Shown: positions 54,897 through 64,000 of the stretch, one piece after another | Layout: each line of letters begins with the position of its first letter | How positions within the stretch are numbered: position 1 is the first letter of the stretch | Program-made: the position numbers and the translations under genes | The notes under the pieces: model-generated | Database searches by the model: none | What the model was told of the DNA's origin: nothing | What the model saw: the letters and a program-made list of their open reading frames with translations, nothing else | Origin: Branchinecta lynchi | Lineage: Eukaryota; Arthropoda; Branchiopoda; Anostraca; Branchinectidae | Assembly (NCBI GenBank): GCA_023053575.1 | Contig: JAKZAP010000009.1 | Coordinates: forward strand, 11,389,869-11,453,868 | Direction of reading: 5' to 3' | Length of the DNA stretch: 64,000 nt

Positions 54897-56798
54897 CTCT
54901 GAGTAAATTTCGAAAACTGTGACTGCTAGTTATACACAATTTCAGCTGAATAACCATCACGAAACTCGATTCAGTCAGCTTGACTGAAGGAATACTTGCA
55001 GAGTGAATTCTTTCAGTCAATTTCGACCCTCGTTGGGTAGTCAGGTTTTATAACTTTATTGTGGTATGTCAAACGGACCTGTGACAATACTTGGCATTGT
55101 CACTGTCGAAATGACCGCATTGATAATGAACTACAAATATGGCTCAAAAAGATCTAAAGAAGATTCTCCATGAGGGGGATTTTCGCTCTCAATCGATAAC
55201 TTTGATGCCCCTTTAAAGCACAGATCTTACTAGAAATGATCTTTTCCCTATGAAATGGATAAGTAAAAACGTTTTTGGAAAATACCATTACTTTCCACCT
55301 GAAACTAGCGGTTCTCTTGTTAGCACTTGTTAACTATATCCAGCCTTCCTGCTCTCCACTCTTTCTGAAAGACGACACAAGTTGACAACGGATTTTGGAC
55401 GTAAATGCATGTCCTCTGATCTTCATAGATCTCTCCTAAATCGGATTACGAAGCCCCAAACGAGACTCGACCTGAAACTTGGTTTCGCGCTGCAACCCAT
55501 AACTGTACCAGACTTGTTCGCCCCGATATCCACTCTACTGACCGGTATCTTTCGTCATTTGTACCATATTTCGTAAACTATTTTAACTCTGAACTGTGAT
55601 ATATTCGTTATTAATTGTATATGCATATACATATTTTAAGGTAATTACTGAGAAGTAATTTTAATGTCTTAGCCGTGTAAATAATTGTGTGACGATCCGA
55701 CGCTAGCGAGTAGTTATATGAGCTATTCAGGAAATAACCGTTGTATTACACACACATAAATTATAATAGGAATATCCATATACAACCATCATAATAACGT
55801 TTGTTTATTAATCCAAAAGGCCATACGAGATTAAGTACATGTACCACCACACAAATAAGCTGTTAATCCTGTTACTAGAACTATTACATGAACTAGGCTA
55901 ACCTTTCTGTCCCAAGTCTAAGAAGTTGAAGGTTGCAGTTCGTAGATTTCAGGACCATATATAACTTCATAATTTAACTTTAACTAAGAAGGGACAAAAC
56001 TCTGGGATCCCCAAAACTCTTTGCGAAAGACGGACTGCAACATTTTGGTTCGACTACCGACTACCTTCTATTTTTCAAGTTCTTAAATCAGACTATGGAA
56101 AAGAACAAGCTGTTGAAACAGTTGGGTCTCCTATTAAAACATTCCGTGAAAAGTGGAAGATCGGCTTTAGGTATTTGTCCTTGCTGTGTTTCACCTTTTG
56201 AGATAAAAATAACACCAAAACACTTGAAAAGATGGACTGGGACATGCTTTCACTCTTTGATTCGAAACAATACAAGCCATTCGTCTACGATTTGTGTAAT
56301 CATGCCGACAGGCCACGAGTTTTTTACAAACCAAATTCCATAATCAGAATAATAAAAAGAGGACTTAGTGCCTGTCGGTCAGTGATACGAAATTTCAGTG
56401 AAAAATGTAAACTACGTTTTCTTATCAGTAAAACAGTTTCTTTCCATAAAAAAACAACTGTGCCTAGTTGTTCATTTGCATAATCAGTTCGCAGTCTGTG
56501 CTCAGAGTTTGATACTGTTTTAACAATAATAAAAATTGCAGTTTTAAGTTGGAAGAAAGAAGGCTAGAAAGTTTCTGAAATGAGAATTCGAAGAGTTGGG
56601 AATGTAAATGCTCATTAGGTAAGATGACTAACAATGACTAATTTATTCATCAAAGTAATTTAATTTTGTAATCAGAATTTTCATTTTTGTTTTCTTTTGA
56701 TGTCGACAAACAGATTCACTAGAACAGAAAACGAGCCCTAAATGAAAATATACAGACAAATAACTGGAGATGTAGAAATAGCCTTCCATCATAATAAG
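54897..56798. other. No gene confidently recognised
   Basis: Frames at 55382 (64 codons), 56095 (82) and 56232 (83) overlap or lack motifs. No shared repeat is evident. Confidence 0.35.
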
Positions 56799-57192
56799 TG
56801 TTTGCTCAGGGGCGGATCCAGACTTCCGTTCTAGGGGGGGGGGGGCCGATTCTTACCGAAAAGAGTGGAGGTAGTGTCCTTTTTGTCGGCCACAAGACTG
56901 ATTTTTTTCGCGTTTTAAGTGTCCCTGTCGGTCTCTTATTTAACGAAAATGTGGTTTTCATATATTACAACAATGGTAAAAACTGTACTTGATCAACTGA
57001 CAACTGTTTACAAGAAAAATTCAAGCTCCTGGCTCCACTTGTAAAAAGATTTTAGAGTCTAGTTACAGTAGTTAGAACATGCGTTAATGCAGACTTCCGT
57101 AAGTGCAGTAAAACAAAACAAAAAATTACAGCCAGTCTAGGGGGGGCGATCGCCCCCCTCACCCCCCCTCTGGATCCGCCCCAGTGTTTGCT
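56799..57192. mobile_element. hAT-type MITE, CAGGGGCGGATCCAG ends, 8-bp target duplication
   Basis: TGTTTGCT flanks it at 56799-56806 and 57185-57192. Ends CAGGGGCGGATCCAGA and CTCTGGATCCGCCCCAG are inverted; each is followed by a G run or C run. The 378-bp interior has a 64-codon frame that is not supported as a gene. Confidence 0.85.
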
Positions 57193-57538
57193 CCTGTTGT
57201 ATGTAGAAAGATAGAGATGAAAGACTGGAAAGTTTCAGAAATGATAATTCGGAATTCATAAAAATGTTAAACGATTATTTGGTGAGAGCATTACTTATCG
57301 CCCGTTGCCCGCGGCAACTAACTTCATGTTGAATACTCTATTAATAATGAAAAGAAAAAACATATATTTGTCCCAGAGTTCCACAAAGGAAGGCAAGCGG
57401 AGCATGCAAAAAGAAAGAAAGAAAAATACTCAAAACAACCAAATATACTATCGCACAAACATATAAGAGGATGATGAAGAGAAAAACAGGAATAGGCTGA
57501 TCCCGGTATTAATAGTATGTCTGCAATCTCTGGGACAC
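57193..57538. other. No gene recognised
   Basis: No coding, RNA or shared-repeat signal that I can support. Confidence 0.4.
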
Positions 57539-57700
57539 TACACTGTAAAAAGTTTCTCCGAATAAGGATGCAGTATTTGCTACTGGGATTAAGCTTATCT
57601 CTATTGGGATAAGATTAATCCGAATTCGGGATAATTTTATCTCAATAAAGATAAGATTAATCCCAGTAGAAAATATTGTAAGATTGTTTTTTACAGTGTA
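57539..57700. mobile_element. 162-bp palindromic MITE with TA-flanked CACTGTAAAAA ends
   Basis: TA-CACTGTAAAAAG at the left and TTTTTTACAGTG-TA at the right. The inner part pairs again: CTGGGATTAAGCTTATCTC against GATAAGATTAATCCCAG. TA at both ends and CACTGTAAAAA termini suit a Tc1/mariner-type MITE. The 74-codon minus frame crossing it is not a gene. Confidence 0.75.
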
Positions 57701-58230
57701 GCCTTCGGAACAATAACTCTTCGTCGAAACCAAGGGGAAGACACATAAAATTGAAAGTAACGAAAGTAAACATTTTGTAGAGAGACAGGTTCTTTACCAA
57801 CAATTTTTTACTATGATAGTTTTTCTTTAACTAGAACTCATTGCTGTATTTTTATGTTTAACATTTATTAAATTATTTAAACAGGTAGGCCTGCAGAGCA
57901 TGAGCCGGGCCTCAAAATTTAATCCAAAGCATAACAAATTCTGCATATGTTTAAAGCCTACATTTGTCATTTTTTATTTCACTTCTTTAATTTGAGGTTT
58001 TCCTTTCTTATCAGTTGACTGAGGGTGTGTTCCAACGCCGGCCCAATCAATATATTCTTGTTTACAACCTGCATCGACAAATACAGCCTTCAGAGACTTT
58101 TTTTTAACTACTGGAACGAACCCCCGGTCGCATGTTCGTTAAAGGACTCCTCTTTACATAGGCCTATACACAACAATACACCTCCGACTATGTGTTCAAT
58201 TGGGGACTGAAATTTGGTCAAAATCTATCA
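57701..58230. other. No gene recognised
   Basis: TTAAAGGACTCCTCTTTAC near 58137 resembles a MITE family B end without its partner. Confidence 0.35.
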
Positions 58231-58400
58231 CGGTCAGCCCAGTTCCGCGCCCCGCTCCCAAAACGCTCCGATGAAATCCATCAGTACGAAACTCGCCAGC
58301 GGGCAGGCTTCAAACTAGTGAAATGTAACACGGAGCGTTACCGCCGCTCGGCACTGCCGTTCATAGCTAGAAAAATGATCTATTGCTTATTCATGTTCCT
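58231..58400 (+). pseudogene. Possible LINE C-terminal fragment
   Basis: The plus strand reads LPKRSDEIHQYETRQRAGF and NTERYRRSALPFIARKM. The H-x-Y-x-TR motif followed by RRSALPFIARK resembles the stretch just before WNxLP at the end of many LINE reverse-transcriptase polypeptides. The expected WN-LP segment does not follow, so the copy is broken here. A 106-codon frame containing it is only partly LINE-derived. Confidence 0.5.
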
Positions 58401-59691
58401 ATTTTTGTGCAACCCTTTCAGTGTCTCACTGCCGGTTGTCTGCATTAAACCCGTCAACCTCTCTCTCTCTAGATGTCCAAAACAATCACAAAAAAATGCT
58501 CAAAGTATGTAAGGCAACCACCCTGACGTTAAGCAACCTTACTACAACATCTTTTCTCTTCTAGGTTACCGATATTTGCCGTCTTAGCATTGATAATTCT
58601 GATGGTAAGCTCTTTTACTCTTTATGTCTTCTTTACTTTCTTTTAGTATTTATTTAGTCCCAAAAGTAGGCACAGCTTGTGTTTATCGAATGCGCAAATT
58701 TTTCTTTTGTCGCAAATAAAATACATTATTTTGTATTTTAAACGCGGCTCTTACTCTTAAAGCCTGTGATAGCTCCCGAGAAAACACACGCTCTGTTTCT
58801 GCAAGTTCGGTAAATTAGGGCGGGGATTTTCTTTGTCCAATCAGGAATTCGGTGAAATGCAACCACTAAAGCCAGATGTAGGAGATATTTTATACAGCCA
58901 GGCTGTTGCTGGACGGGAAGAAAAAAACAATAATTTTGAGACCGAAATATCGCATCGTAGCTGACTTGCCATTTAGCCAATGTTTAACATTTCTCTTTTT
59001 CACAGTCACTTTGGGCTCAAGGAATATTTTGTATTTCTCTATTATTTAATTCTCTATGCGAAGTGAAGGAAGACGTTAAATGCTTGAAATTAAGTACCTC
59101 CGCGCACAAATAACATTCAATCTCATTTAAAACAAATCTCTATAGATTTGTACTTTAAAATGTATTAATACTATAGACTTGCATAAGGCAGACCTGGAGG
59201 TCTGTATCACCCTTCATAGCACCAGCCTAACTTTTATAAAATAAAACCCAAAAATTCCTTCACCGTATTCAAACCAACTACTTCCAGCTCTCATGACCAG
59301 TGCTGCAGCAACTAATCTACAGAAGGGCCTAGCATTTAAGACACACTTGTGATATACTAATTTGGTAAAGGTTACCCCTCACAAGACTTAGTAGTGAGCA
59401 TGTTTTTAAGCTGTCTTATAACCTGTTAGAACGCTAAACGCCTATATAACTATGAGGATAATTGGAGTGAGTATCAACGCTTTAGAGCATCAGTCCCCAA
59501 GTCGCGTCTGTCCCCTCTTTTTGTTAGCCCTTAATTTCCTAACTTGTGTATCTTGATATCCGAAATCTGTCTAGCCTATCCCTACAGTAACCCGCCCTGC
59601 CTCGGATTCGCGGAAAGTTGTTTTCTATAGCAGAAAACGGCTATCGTCATGAAGCAATGTCTTTGGTTCAACTTCGGAAAGGATTGACAGC
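58401..59691. other. No gene recognised; weak ribozyme-element remnant
   Basis: CAGGCTGTTGCTGGACGGG and GAGACCGAAATATCGCATCG near 58897-58960, then TTTGGGCTCAAGGAATATTT, resemble the 21.6-kb copy but the core is incomplete. Confidence 0.4.
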
Positions 59692-59785
59692 CTGACGAGG
59701 ACCCTTGCCAAGAAGGGCCAAAATATCGCTGATGAACAATCATAGCTGACGTATCCGTTGTAAACATTGTTTGAATAAATAGTTT
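59692..59785 (+). mobile_element. Ribozyme-bearing element fragment
   Basis: The plus-strand core at 59692-59727 reads CTGACGA, GGACCCTTGCC, AAGAAGGGCC, then AAAA in place of GAAA. It continues with GCTGATGAACAATCATAGCT, GTATCCGTTGTAAACATTG and GAATAAA, matching the 22.0-kb element through its 3' end. Confidence 0.65.
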
Positions 59786-59990
59786 AATAAATAATAACGT
59801 AAGTATTCTTATCCTCATTTTCTACCTAGGTTGTCCACAGTGGGTCTTGTCTTACGCATAAATCTGGCAAAATGCCGAAATCTCTATGGAATACATGTTC
59901 AAAAAAGTTCGTCACCCTCACTGGAAAGAAACCAGCTGCAAACGCAAACGACGCAAGTCACGGTAAGTTTTGTTTTAGTTTATTTATTGC

Positions 59991-60359
59991 TTAGAGGACC
60001 TGTCATTAGCCATAACCGTAATGCAACCTATTTCCGAAGTCGTTCTACCCATTTCTTAAACCCGGAAACCCGAATTTCATAAGGTTCTGACCCCCCCTAA
60101 CAATACCCTTTTCTCCAATTTTGTCACTTGCCGTGTTTCGCTGATGCATATCATGTGAATCATGCTCATGTGTTAGTCAGAAGTTTTTCGGAAAAAACGA
60201 TTATGCAGGCCTGGCCTAATCTTTTCCTATTGTCCTTCCCTATTGCCTGGAAAAAGGCTTAAAACAGCAAAAGGCGTGGGAAAAGCAGAGCCTATTCTTA
60301 AAATATCCACTATTTCAAAATACTGGATTTCAAAGAGTAAAAAGTGCGAGGGTCCTCTT
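59991..60359 (-). mobile_element. MITE family B, complete copy
   Basis: TTAGAGGACCTGTCATTAGC at the left and GTGCGAGGGTCCTCTTG at the right are inverted partners; GAAAAAGGCTTAAAACAGC lies inside. Confidence 0.75.
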
Positions 60360-61504
60360 GCAGATATGCTTACTCATAGTTTCTAATAGTCTGTTTTGTT
60401 TCTAGTCCCTTTGTCACTTTTTAACCAGTAACTCAATCAATATACGATTAAAAAAACGAAGCCGGATGGTTTCGAAAGTTGATATTTTGTCAACGAAATA
60501 ATAAGGTACAAGATACAAATACATTACAATAATAATTAAAATCTAACCTAAGATTCATGCACAACTTGCGTACAATGATAACAATTAGTAACTCAATAGT
60601 AGGCAACTTTAGGAACGAAACTACTAACACTATTACCGGTATCCTGACGTTTTACACTCCAAAAAGAAAGAAAAACAACATTTACATTTATTCTACCCAC
60701 TGTAGAAACAGAGATAATGTTATGTGACAGAATGTCAAGCAGAAACGGTGTATGTTAATACCAAACACTTGTGAACTGTTGAATTGGGGAAGTATTATGC
60801 AGATTTTAGAATAATATGTAATCACTAAAATCAAATTTTTTCTTTTAGTGCTTTATTTTGTTTATTTTTTATTTTTGGCTTATCGCAGCTTACGAGATAG
60901 AAGGAGCAAATTCGCCGAGAAGAAATGTTCATAGAAAGCGACGTGCCTAGGCCAAGAATTCGAAGCTTTACGCAACATTTCTTTTACATTAAGAATGAAA
61001 AATATACTGAAATCATTTTTGTACTGTATTCTTTTTACGCCTGCAGTCATTGACTTCTTATGGTAAAACGCAAATACAAAAAATAGAATCGTTTCTTGCC
61101 ATAGAAGCCGCACCCCCTCTGGTTCAGAGATTTCAATTCATTCATACCGCCGCTAACTATTCCTCCGAAACTCTGCAAATACGTTAAGCAAAGACGTAAT
61201 GTTTATATTTTACCAAATGATTAGCACAGTCATATTCAGTGCATACACCCCAGAACTTGGCCAAACATAGTCTGGTCTTGTCCATTTATTTATTTTACAG
61301 CCGCCTCTCAGTCGGGAACCAACTTCCGACACACACTGAACTGTTTGGTCTTTTAATTTGAGCTGATTCATTCATTATCCAATTCGCCTAAGCAAACTTC
61401 AAGTTTTCATTCATAAAAATGCATTTCACTCTCATTTGTGGGTAGTCGTAACTCGGAGGTTTTTTTTAGGTTTAGCTCACTTTCACAACCAGAATTATCT
61501 TTCT
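60360..61504. other. No gene recognised
   Basis: A 77-codon minus frame at 60880-61113 has no motif. No shared repeat. Confidence 0.35.
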
Positions 61505-62014
61505 TCATGCACTACTAGCCAAAATATTTTTTTTTTGTTGTTGCGGGGGGGGGGGGGGGGACTTACCGACTCGCTGGTTATTTTACCGACTGTTTTTGCA
61601 GAAAAGAACGACACATTTTCCGAAAAACCGTCTGAGATTCAGAAAACTTGACTAATATAAGGTTTGAAGCCAAGCTGACCATTCATTACGAAAGAAATAG
61701 AAAACCGTGATTCACATCATCCTAGAGGGATAATTAGCTGATCAAGAAAAAAAAAACCCCGAAAATCACGGTTTTCTATTTCTTTCGTAAAACTTGACTA
61801 TTTTTAAGAAAAAGTCTACTGTTTTGATAAAACAAAAATTGGCTGATTTTCAGAAAAACCGAATGATTTCGTGAAAAAATCGATAGATTTTGCGAAAAAA
61901 TCTGCTGTTTTTACAAAAAACAGCGGCACTTCGCACCGACTCGGTTATTTTTTTTATCGACTGGCCAACAACATGGGGGGGGGGGAGGCACTCCCCCCAT
62001 GCATGACGCCCCTG
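61505..62014. mobile_element. MITE family D, copy 2, with a nested insertion
   Basis: TGCACTACTAGCC, a G run and TTACCGACTCGCTGG at the left; TTATCGACTGGCCAAC, a G run and GCATGACGCCCCTG at the right match the 9.1-kb copy. The left terminus is decayed. The middle holds a small foldback element with its own target duplication. Confidence 0.7.
61643..61800 (+). mobile_element. Small foldback element with 12-bp target duplication
   Basis: AAAACTTGACTA is perfect at 61643-61654 and 61789-61800. The 134-bp insert starts ATATAAGGTTTGAAGCCAAG and ends in AAATCACGGTTTTCTATTTC pairing with GAAATAGAAAACCGTGATT. It has GATAATTAGCTGATCAAG in common with the 22.8-kb element. It has no core motif, so it is a shortened relative. 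Confidence 0.85.
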
Positions 62015-62305
62015 TATTCACGCCCTCCCTTATGCCCATGTGATAATCAGAAAATTTGCGCATTTGGCAGTTAGTTGTTTCACAGCATTACTGAGATTAA
62101 CACAACTCCGAGCATCAAAATTTGACAAGGTCTCTCAAAAGGAAGAAGAGAAAACAATTAGACCACCAGTCTTGTGCTCACCCTAAAAAGTAGCGATCAA
62201 TTTCAGAGCTCCACGGATTCAAATAACTTCCAAGTTTGTTTACAAAGTTTTTTTTTAGTATGATAAGATTCAAACTGTATGTGGTCCCGGAGTTCCAACG
62301 GGTCA
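62015..62305. other. No gene recognised
   Basis: No coding, RNA or shared-repeat signal that I can support. Confidence 0.4.
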
Positions 62306-62601
62306 TAAAGAACCCCTCGCACTATTTACCCTTCAACTACTTGAATACTTTACAACTAGGCTGTGATTTCAACGAAAAACCCACGGTTTTGGCTGTTTTA
62401 AGCCATTTCCGAGACCCGTTGACTTATAGAGAAAACAGGAAAACAATTTACATAACCGTTTTTTCTGATGGAAAAATCAACGCGGTTCTGTTAGAAGGGG
62501 TAGAACGTACCGTACGAAATTGGCGTCTCCTGGTTCAGAAATATCTGGAGTGATTCTGGAACTAGGTTGCATTATTATTATAGGTAAGACAGGTCCTTTA
62601 A
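62306..62601 (+). mobile_element. MITE family B, short copy
   Basis: ATAAAGAACCCCTCGCACTA at the left and GGTAAGACAGGTCCTTTA at the right. TTTTGGCTGTTTTAAGCCAT lies inside. About 80 bp shorter than the 50.2-kb copy. Confidence 0.75.
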
Positions 62602-62718
62602 AGCCTATTTAAGTGAACAAGTGAAGGGTAAGTAGATTATCCTATCTCAGCCAATCTCGGTTAAAATTTAAATCTGTATTTTGAGTGATTTTCTAAGGAC
62701 CTGCTTGAGGTGAAGCTA

Positions 62719-63098
62719 GACTGTCAGAAGTTTCATAACAGACTGCTCATAACCCTTGAATAACACTTTTTCGCCTTAGAAATAAAGTGTTATGACCAAT
62801 TAAGTTTATACTATTTCGTGCCTAGATCTCCAACAGCACCTTCAATAGGTAAAAATACTACACTGTCAGAAGTTACATAACGACAACAGAAGGATGTGCG
62901 GTTTCAACAGATAACACTTTGGGATGTTATCTGTTATGTTTCTTTCGTTCCTGTTAGTATTTTTACCAATTCAAGGTGTTGTTGGAGATCTAGGAACAAA
63001 ATAGTGTAAGCTTAATTGGTCATAACGCTTTATTTCTAAGTGAAATTTGTTATTCTTGAAAGTGCTATACGCTATCTGTAATGAAACTTCGGAAAGTG
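62719..63098. mobile_element. MITE family A, chimeric copy 2
   Basis: GACTGTCAGAAGTTTCATAA at the left and ATGAAACTTCGGAAAGTG at the right. The internal composite (CACTGTCAGAAGTTACATAA, GTTTCAACAGATAACACTT) is the same as at 19.1-19.5 kb but inverted relative to the strand. TA lies outside both ends. Confidence 0.75.
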
Positions 63099-63562
63099 TA
63101 GTGCTAGGACTTCACTTTAGACTGTTCTAAAGTGATGCTCTAAAGACTTCTAATATTGCTGTTCTGCACTATTAGGTCGTTGACATGACAGGGAATCCGG
63201 TTATCTCTTCCATTACAGATAAAAAGACTAACTGAGCTGAGACTCCCACTCCGTTAACCAACTTCTTTAGTCTATTTGCCATAATGTTACGTCAAAGACA
63301 AATCTGATAGGGAAAACTTAAAATTCTCAGAACAATGGTCGTAAATCTCATGAGATCAATTTCGGACATTTTTGGAGATTAAGAAAAAAGTATGCCGCAA
63401 ACGGGAGGTAAACAAACGGCATACGTGCTGTCAAGCATCTTATGATCTGACGTATGATTTCTAAACAAAACTGGAAATAACTAGTTAGGACTGCATGAGC
63501 CATCCAACGATAAAATATGGACATATCGTCGGTGTCATGCTTAAACCACGTATCTCCCTTTT
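63099..63562. other. No gene recognised
   Basis: No coding, RNA or shared-repeat signal that I can support. Confidence 0.4.
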
Positions 63563-63979
63563 TCAAAACTTTTCAGGAGGTGAAAAAAAAACATAATAAC
63601 TTTTTCTCGTTAGTAGTACAGCCCCCAACGTTAATCCGGGATACGTGCTTTCCATCTTGGTTGTATCTAAAAAAACTATGAGTCGGAAGCAATCGAGATA
63701 CGCACCGTTCGACGCAGAATTTTTCGGCGAGTAGAACTGTGTCAAAAAATGGAAATCGCAAATTTGACCAGATACGTAGTTTCCGCTTAACACCGATGAT
63801 ATTTCCAGAATCTCAGGTGGTAGGTGGGAACTTTGCACTTGAAAGCATGGACTATGAGCAAATAAAGATCTAAATGTATGATTACCCTTCTGGAGAGGAC
63901 TAGTGACAGGTAAGGGTCTTACAAAATCATCTGTAGGGGAAGCCTTAAAGAACACGTCGTACTTATTACAGTAATTCAT
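63563..63979 (-). CDS. Unrecognised 138-codon open frame
   Basis: Minus-strand frame starting MNYCNKYDVFFKASPTDDFV and containing HLPPEILEISSVLSGNYVSG. It is the longest open frame in the window outside a repeat or LINE. Composition is protein-like rather than low-complexity, but I recognise no domain and see no signal peptide. It lies at the window edge, so upstream exons could be out of view. It could be chance. Confidence 0.25.
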   Translation of the reverse strand: MNYCNKYDVFFKASPTDDFVRPLPVTSPLQKGNHTFRSLFAHSPCFQVQSSHLPPEILEISSVLSGNYVSGQICDFHFLTQFYSPKNSASNGAYLDCFRLIVFLDTTKMESTYPGLTLGAVLLTRKSYYVFFSPPEKF

Positions 63980-64000
63980 TCTACTTCTGTAATATTCGAT

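Overview
This window is animal-type nuclear DNA. It is AT-rich and full of simple repeats, and I found no intact host gene. Its character is a graveyard of transposable elements. Protein-coding signal is limited to broken LINE 3' ends and one transposon-type DNA-binding domain, which points to an invertebrate metazoan, probably aquatic. I could not place the species. Most long open frames lie inside non-coding repeats and are rejected.

Layout. 0-3 kb: a LINE zinc-finger remnant, an inverted-repeat MITE and a 98-bp tandem array. 3-5 kb and 14-15.5 kb: two copies of a G-rich tandem-repeat element. 7.4-8.8, 9.6-10, 12.9-13.9, 25.5-26.6, 27.7 and 40.6-41.9 kb: copies of a second tandem-repeat family that ends in GGGATCCC and carries (ACGG/ACAG)n, like the pearl/CvE-type Helentron-associated elements of molluscs. 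10.3-11.8 kb: a 385-bp segmental duplication. 12.2-12.7 kb: a long-arm foldback element with a perfect 9-bp target duplication. 15.8-17.1 kb: a decayed LINE followed by a tandem array of LINE 3' ends. 17.6, 21.6-23.2, 37.8, 38.7, 40.0, 45.5, 54.9 and 59.7 kb: elements carrying a short conserved motif that reads as a hammerhead ribozyme core. 23.6-24 kb: a PIF/Harbinger-like fragment with a MADF-type domain. 24.7-25.4, 37.1, 45.7, 53.1 and 58.3 kb: LINE C-terminal fragments. 42.3-43.5 kb: 206- and 191-bp tandem arrays. Small hAT-type MITEs with 8-bp target duplications lie at 36.1, 39.3, 51.1 and 56.8 kb.

Nothing here is an operon or pathway. The working relationships are parasitic ones: autonomous LINEs leave 3' ends, non-autonomous elements borrow transposition machinery encoded elsewhere, and elements insert into one another (LINE into MITE at 37 kb, MITE into ribozyme-bearing element at 40 kb, MITE into tandem-repeat element at 15 kb, small retro-element into MITE at 61.7 kb). 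These nestings give relative ages. The most promising undescribed system is the dispersed hammerhead-like family with 10-12 bp target duplications, which looks like a retrozyme or Penelope-LTR-derived element.
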